Source of the DNA: an uncultured Chloroflexota bacterium
Lineage (GTDB): Bacteria; Chloroflexota; Chloroflexia; Chloroflexales; Roseiflexaceae
Reading direction: 5' to 3'
NCBI GenBank assembly: GCA_903871975.1
Contig: CAIQIY010000277.1
Location: forward strand, 1 to 7,103
Length of the DNA stretch: 7,103 nt
Positions 5,564 to 7,103 of the stretch are shown piece after piece. The notes below the pieces were generated by a model. The model made no database searches. It worked only from the letters and a program-made list of their open reading frames with translations, and was not told where the DNA came from. The position numbers and the translations under genes were made by a program. Position 1 is the stretch's first letter; each line of letters begins with the position of its first letter.

Positions 5564-7103
5564 ATGAGAGAGCCCAATGTGGCGGCGCCAGCAGTGATTG
5601 CGGCGCTCCAGCAGGCCGTTCGTGGTGACGTCCGTGCCGATCCGGTGGATCGTGCACTGTACGCTACCGACGCGAGCATCTACCAGATCGAACCGCTGGC
5701 GGTTGTCTTGCCGCGCGATGCCGACGATATCGCTGCAGTGCTGCGTGTAGCACAGCAGCATGGCGTGCCGCTGGTACCACGCGGCGGCGGCACCAGCCTG
5801 GCCGGCCAGACCGTCGGTCGCGGCATTCAGCTGGATCTCTCGCAGCACATGAACCGGGTGTTGGCGCTGGATCTGGCGCGAGCGACGGTGACCGTCGAGC
5901 CGGGCATCGTGCTCGACGAACTGAACGCCGCGCTGGCACCACACGGCGTCATGTTCGCGCCCGATGTGTCGCCGTCGAACCGGGCAACGATCGGCGGCAT
6001 GATCGGCAACAACAGCTCAGGGATGTATTCGCTGGTCTATGGCAAGACCATCGATCACGTGGTGTCGCTCGACGTGCTGCTCAGCGATGGCAGCCGTGTC
6101 AGCGTCGGGCCGCTCGATGCGGCGACGCTGGCGGAAAAGCGTGCTGCGCCGACGCTCGAGGGGCGCATGTACCGGGAGCTCGCGGCACTCGTGCGTCAGC
6201 ATGCCGACGAGATCGCCGCACGCTACCCCCGCGTGATGCGCCGTGTTGGCGGGTACAACCTCGATGCCCTGGCGTCCCAGCCCGATGTCGCCGCCGATCT
6301 GACGCCGCTGCTGGTCGGCTCCGAGGGCACGCTGGCGCTGGTGCTTGCGGCGACGCTGCGCATCGTGCCGCGACCAGCTGCAACGGCCATCAGCATCCTC
6401 GGGTTCGATAGCCTCGATGCGGCGCTGCAGGCGGTGGTGCCGTGTCTGGCGTGCCGCCCGGCTGCCATCGAGCTGATCGACGACATCCTGCTCGATGCGA
6501 CGCGCCGTTCACGGGAGTACAGCGCGTACCTCGCGAGCTTTGTCGCTGGCACGCCCACGGCGTTGCTGCAGGTCGAGTTCTTTGGTGCCGATGCGGCTGC
6601 CGCGGTCGCACACATCGAGGCGCTCGAGTCACATCTGACACGGGAAGGCATCGTCTGTACGCGACACCGCGCTGTCAGCCCCGCCGAACGCCGCAACGTT
6701 CTGCAGGTTCGCAAGGCCGGCCTGCCATTGCTCCAGTCACTTTCACCCGATCTGCGCCCCGAGACGTTTGTCGAGGACTCTGCGGTGCCGCCCGAGCGGC
6801 TCGCCGAGTATGTGCGCGAGTTTCGTGCGATCTGTGCGGCGCATGGCGTACGCGTCGCCTTCTACGGGCATGCCAGCGTCGGGCTGATGCACGCCCGCCC
6901 GCTGCTCAACCTGAAACGCCCTGAGGATGTGCGCACGATGCGTGCCATTGCCGAGGCGATCCGCGATCTGGTATTGCGCTACGGCGGTGCGCTATCGGGC
7001 GAGCACGGCGACGGCATGTTGCGGGCCGAGTTCAACCCGCAGCTGTTCGGCCCGCAGCTCTACGATGCATTTCGGCAAGTGAAGCACCTCTTCGACCCGG
7101 CCG
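5564..7103 (+). CDS. FAD-linked D-2-hydroxyacid dehydrogenase, YdiJ/GlcD-like (3' end outside the window)
   Basis: The visible 513 codons encode an FAD-linked oxidase of the PCMH/VAO fold, which oxidises D-2-hydroxyacids such as D-lactate, glycolate or D-2-hydroxyglutarate. FAD-binding motifs are 'PRGGGTSLAGQTVG' (72-85), 'PSNRATIGGMIGNNSSGM' (137-154) with 'YGKTIDH' (159-165), and 'LLVGSEGTLALV' (249-260). The C-terminal oxidase domain shows 'FYGHASVGLMHARP' (433-446) and 'SGEHGDGMLR' (478-487), breaking off at 'FDPA'. The 'GNNSSGM' and 'YGHASVGLMHARP' forms resemble the long YdiJ-type proteins whose oxidase part is fused to a C-terminal Fe-S (CCG) domain, so about 400 more residues may follow outside the window. 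The ATG at 5564 is the first start after an in-frame TAG (5546); its ribosome site is poor. A GTG at 5579 preceded by GAGAG is an alternative. The substrate is unknown. Confidence 0.92.
   Translation, partial: MREPNVAAPAVIAALQQAVRGDVRADPVDRALYATDASIYQIEPLAVVLPRDADDIAAVLRVAQQHGVPLVPRGGGTSLAGQTVGRGIQLDLSQHMNRVLALDLARATVTVEPGIVLDELNAALAPHGVMFAPDVSPSNRATIGGMIGNNSSGMYSLVYGKTIDHVVSLDVLLSDGSRVSVGPLDAATLAEKRAAPTLEGRMYRELAALVRQHADEIAARYPRVMRRVGGYNLDALASQPDVAADLTPLLVGSEGTLALVLAATLRIVPRPAATAISILGFDSLDAALQAVVPCLACRPAAIELIDDILLDATRRSREYSAYLASFVAGTPTALLQVEFFGADAAAAVAHIEALESHLTREGIVCTRHRAVSPAERRNVLQVRKAGLPLLQSLSPDLRPETFVEDSAVPPERLAEYVREFRAICAAHGVRVAFYGHASVGLMHARPLLNLKRPEDVRTMRAIAEAIRDLVLRYGGALSGEHGDGMLRAEFNPQLFGPQLYDAFRQVKHLFDPA

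Noticed and set aside
6442..6924. A 160-codon plus-strand open frame inside the FAD oxidase gene.
   Set aside because: It is out of frame with a continuous, motif-rich oxidase coding sequence and is Arg/Cys-rich.

Overview
The window is GC-rich throughout, about two-thirds G+C by eye, and carries six protein-coding genes. All have the look of chromosomal housekeeping or cell-envelope genes. The protein style suggests a Chloroflexota (Chloroflexia-like) bacterium: a short SecG with a 'YRTKRG.EK' loop, a WecA-like enzyme ending in 'DHLSHRL', a 4-TM phage_holin_4_2-family protein and a YdiJ-like FAD oxidase. This assignment is inferred from general resemblance and was not checked by any search. 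No rRNA, tRNA, CRISPR array, insertion sequence or prophage was seen.

Layout, left to right. A GT4 glycosyltransferase (14-1120, minus) is divergent from a WecA/TagO/MraY-family sugar-phosphate transferase (1673-2671, plus). They are separated by an unusually long gap of about 550 bp that holds candidate promoters and a perfect GC-rich hairpin. The WecA-like gene converges on an orphan family-5 extracellular solute-binding protein (2711-4390, minus), with a stem-loop lying across the latter's stop codon. That gene sits 6 nt downstream of secG (4397-4672, minus), so the two probably form one operon read from a very good promoter at 4712-4740. Facing away from secG is a small four-helix membrane protein (4933-5370, plus) with its own perfect extended -10 element. 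It ends in a strong hairpin followed by a G-rich tract. Last comes the N-terminal half or more of a FAD-dependent D-2-hydroxyacid dehydrogenase (5564 to the window edge, plus), cut by the end of the window.

How they work together. The first two genes belong to surface-glycan synthesis: loading of a sugar phosphate onto a polyprenyl carrier, and sugar addition. secG encodes a small subunit of the Sec translocon, and the co-transcribed binding protein is itself a probable Sec client anchored by an N-terminal helix. The FAD enzyme would feed electrons from 2-hydroxyacids into metabolism.

I found no clear undescribed multi-gene system. The points most worth a second look are the secG/orphan-binding-protein operon, the two back-to-back extended -10 promoters with a nearby 10-bp direct repeat, the structured divergent intergenic region, and the 3'-end hairpins that lack U-tracts.
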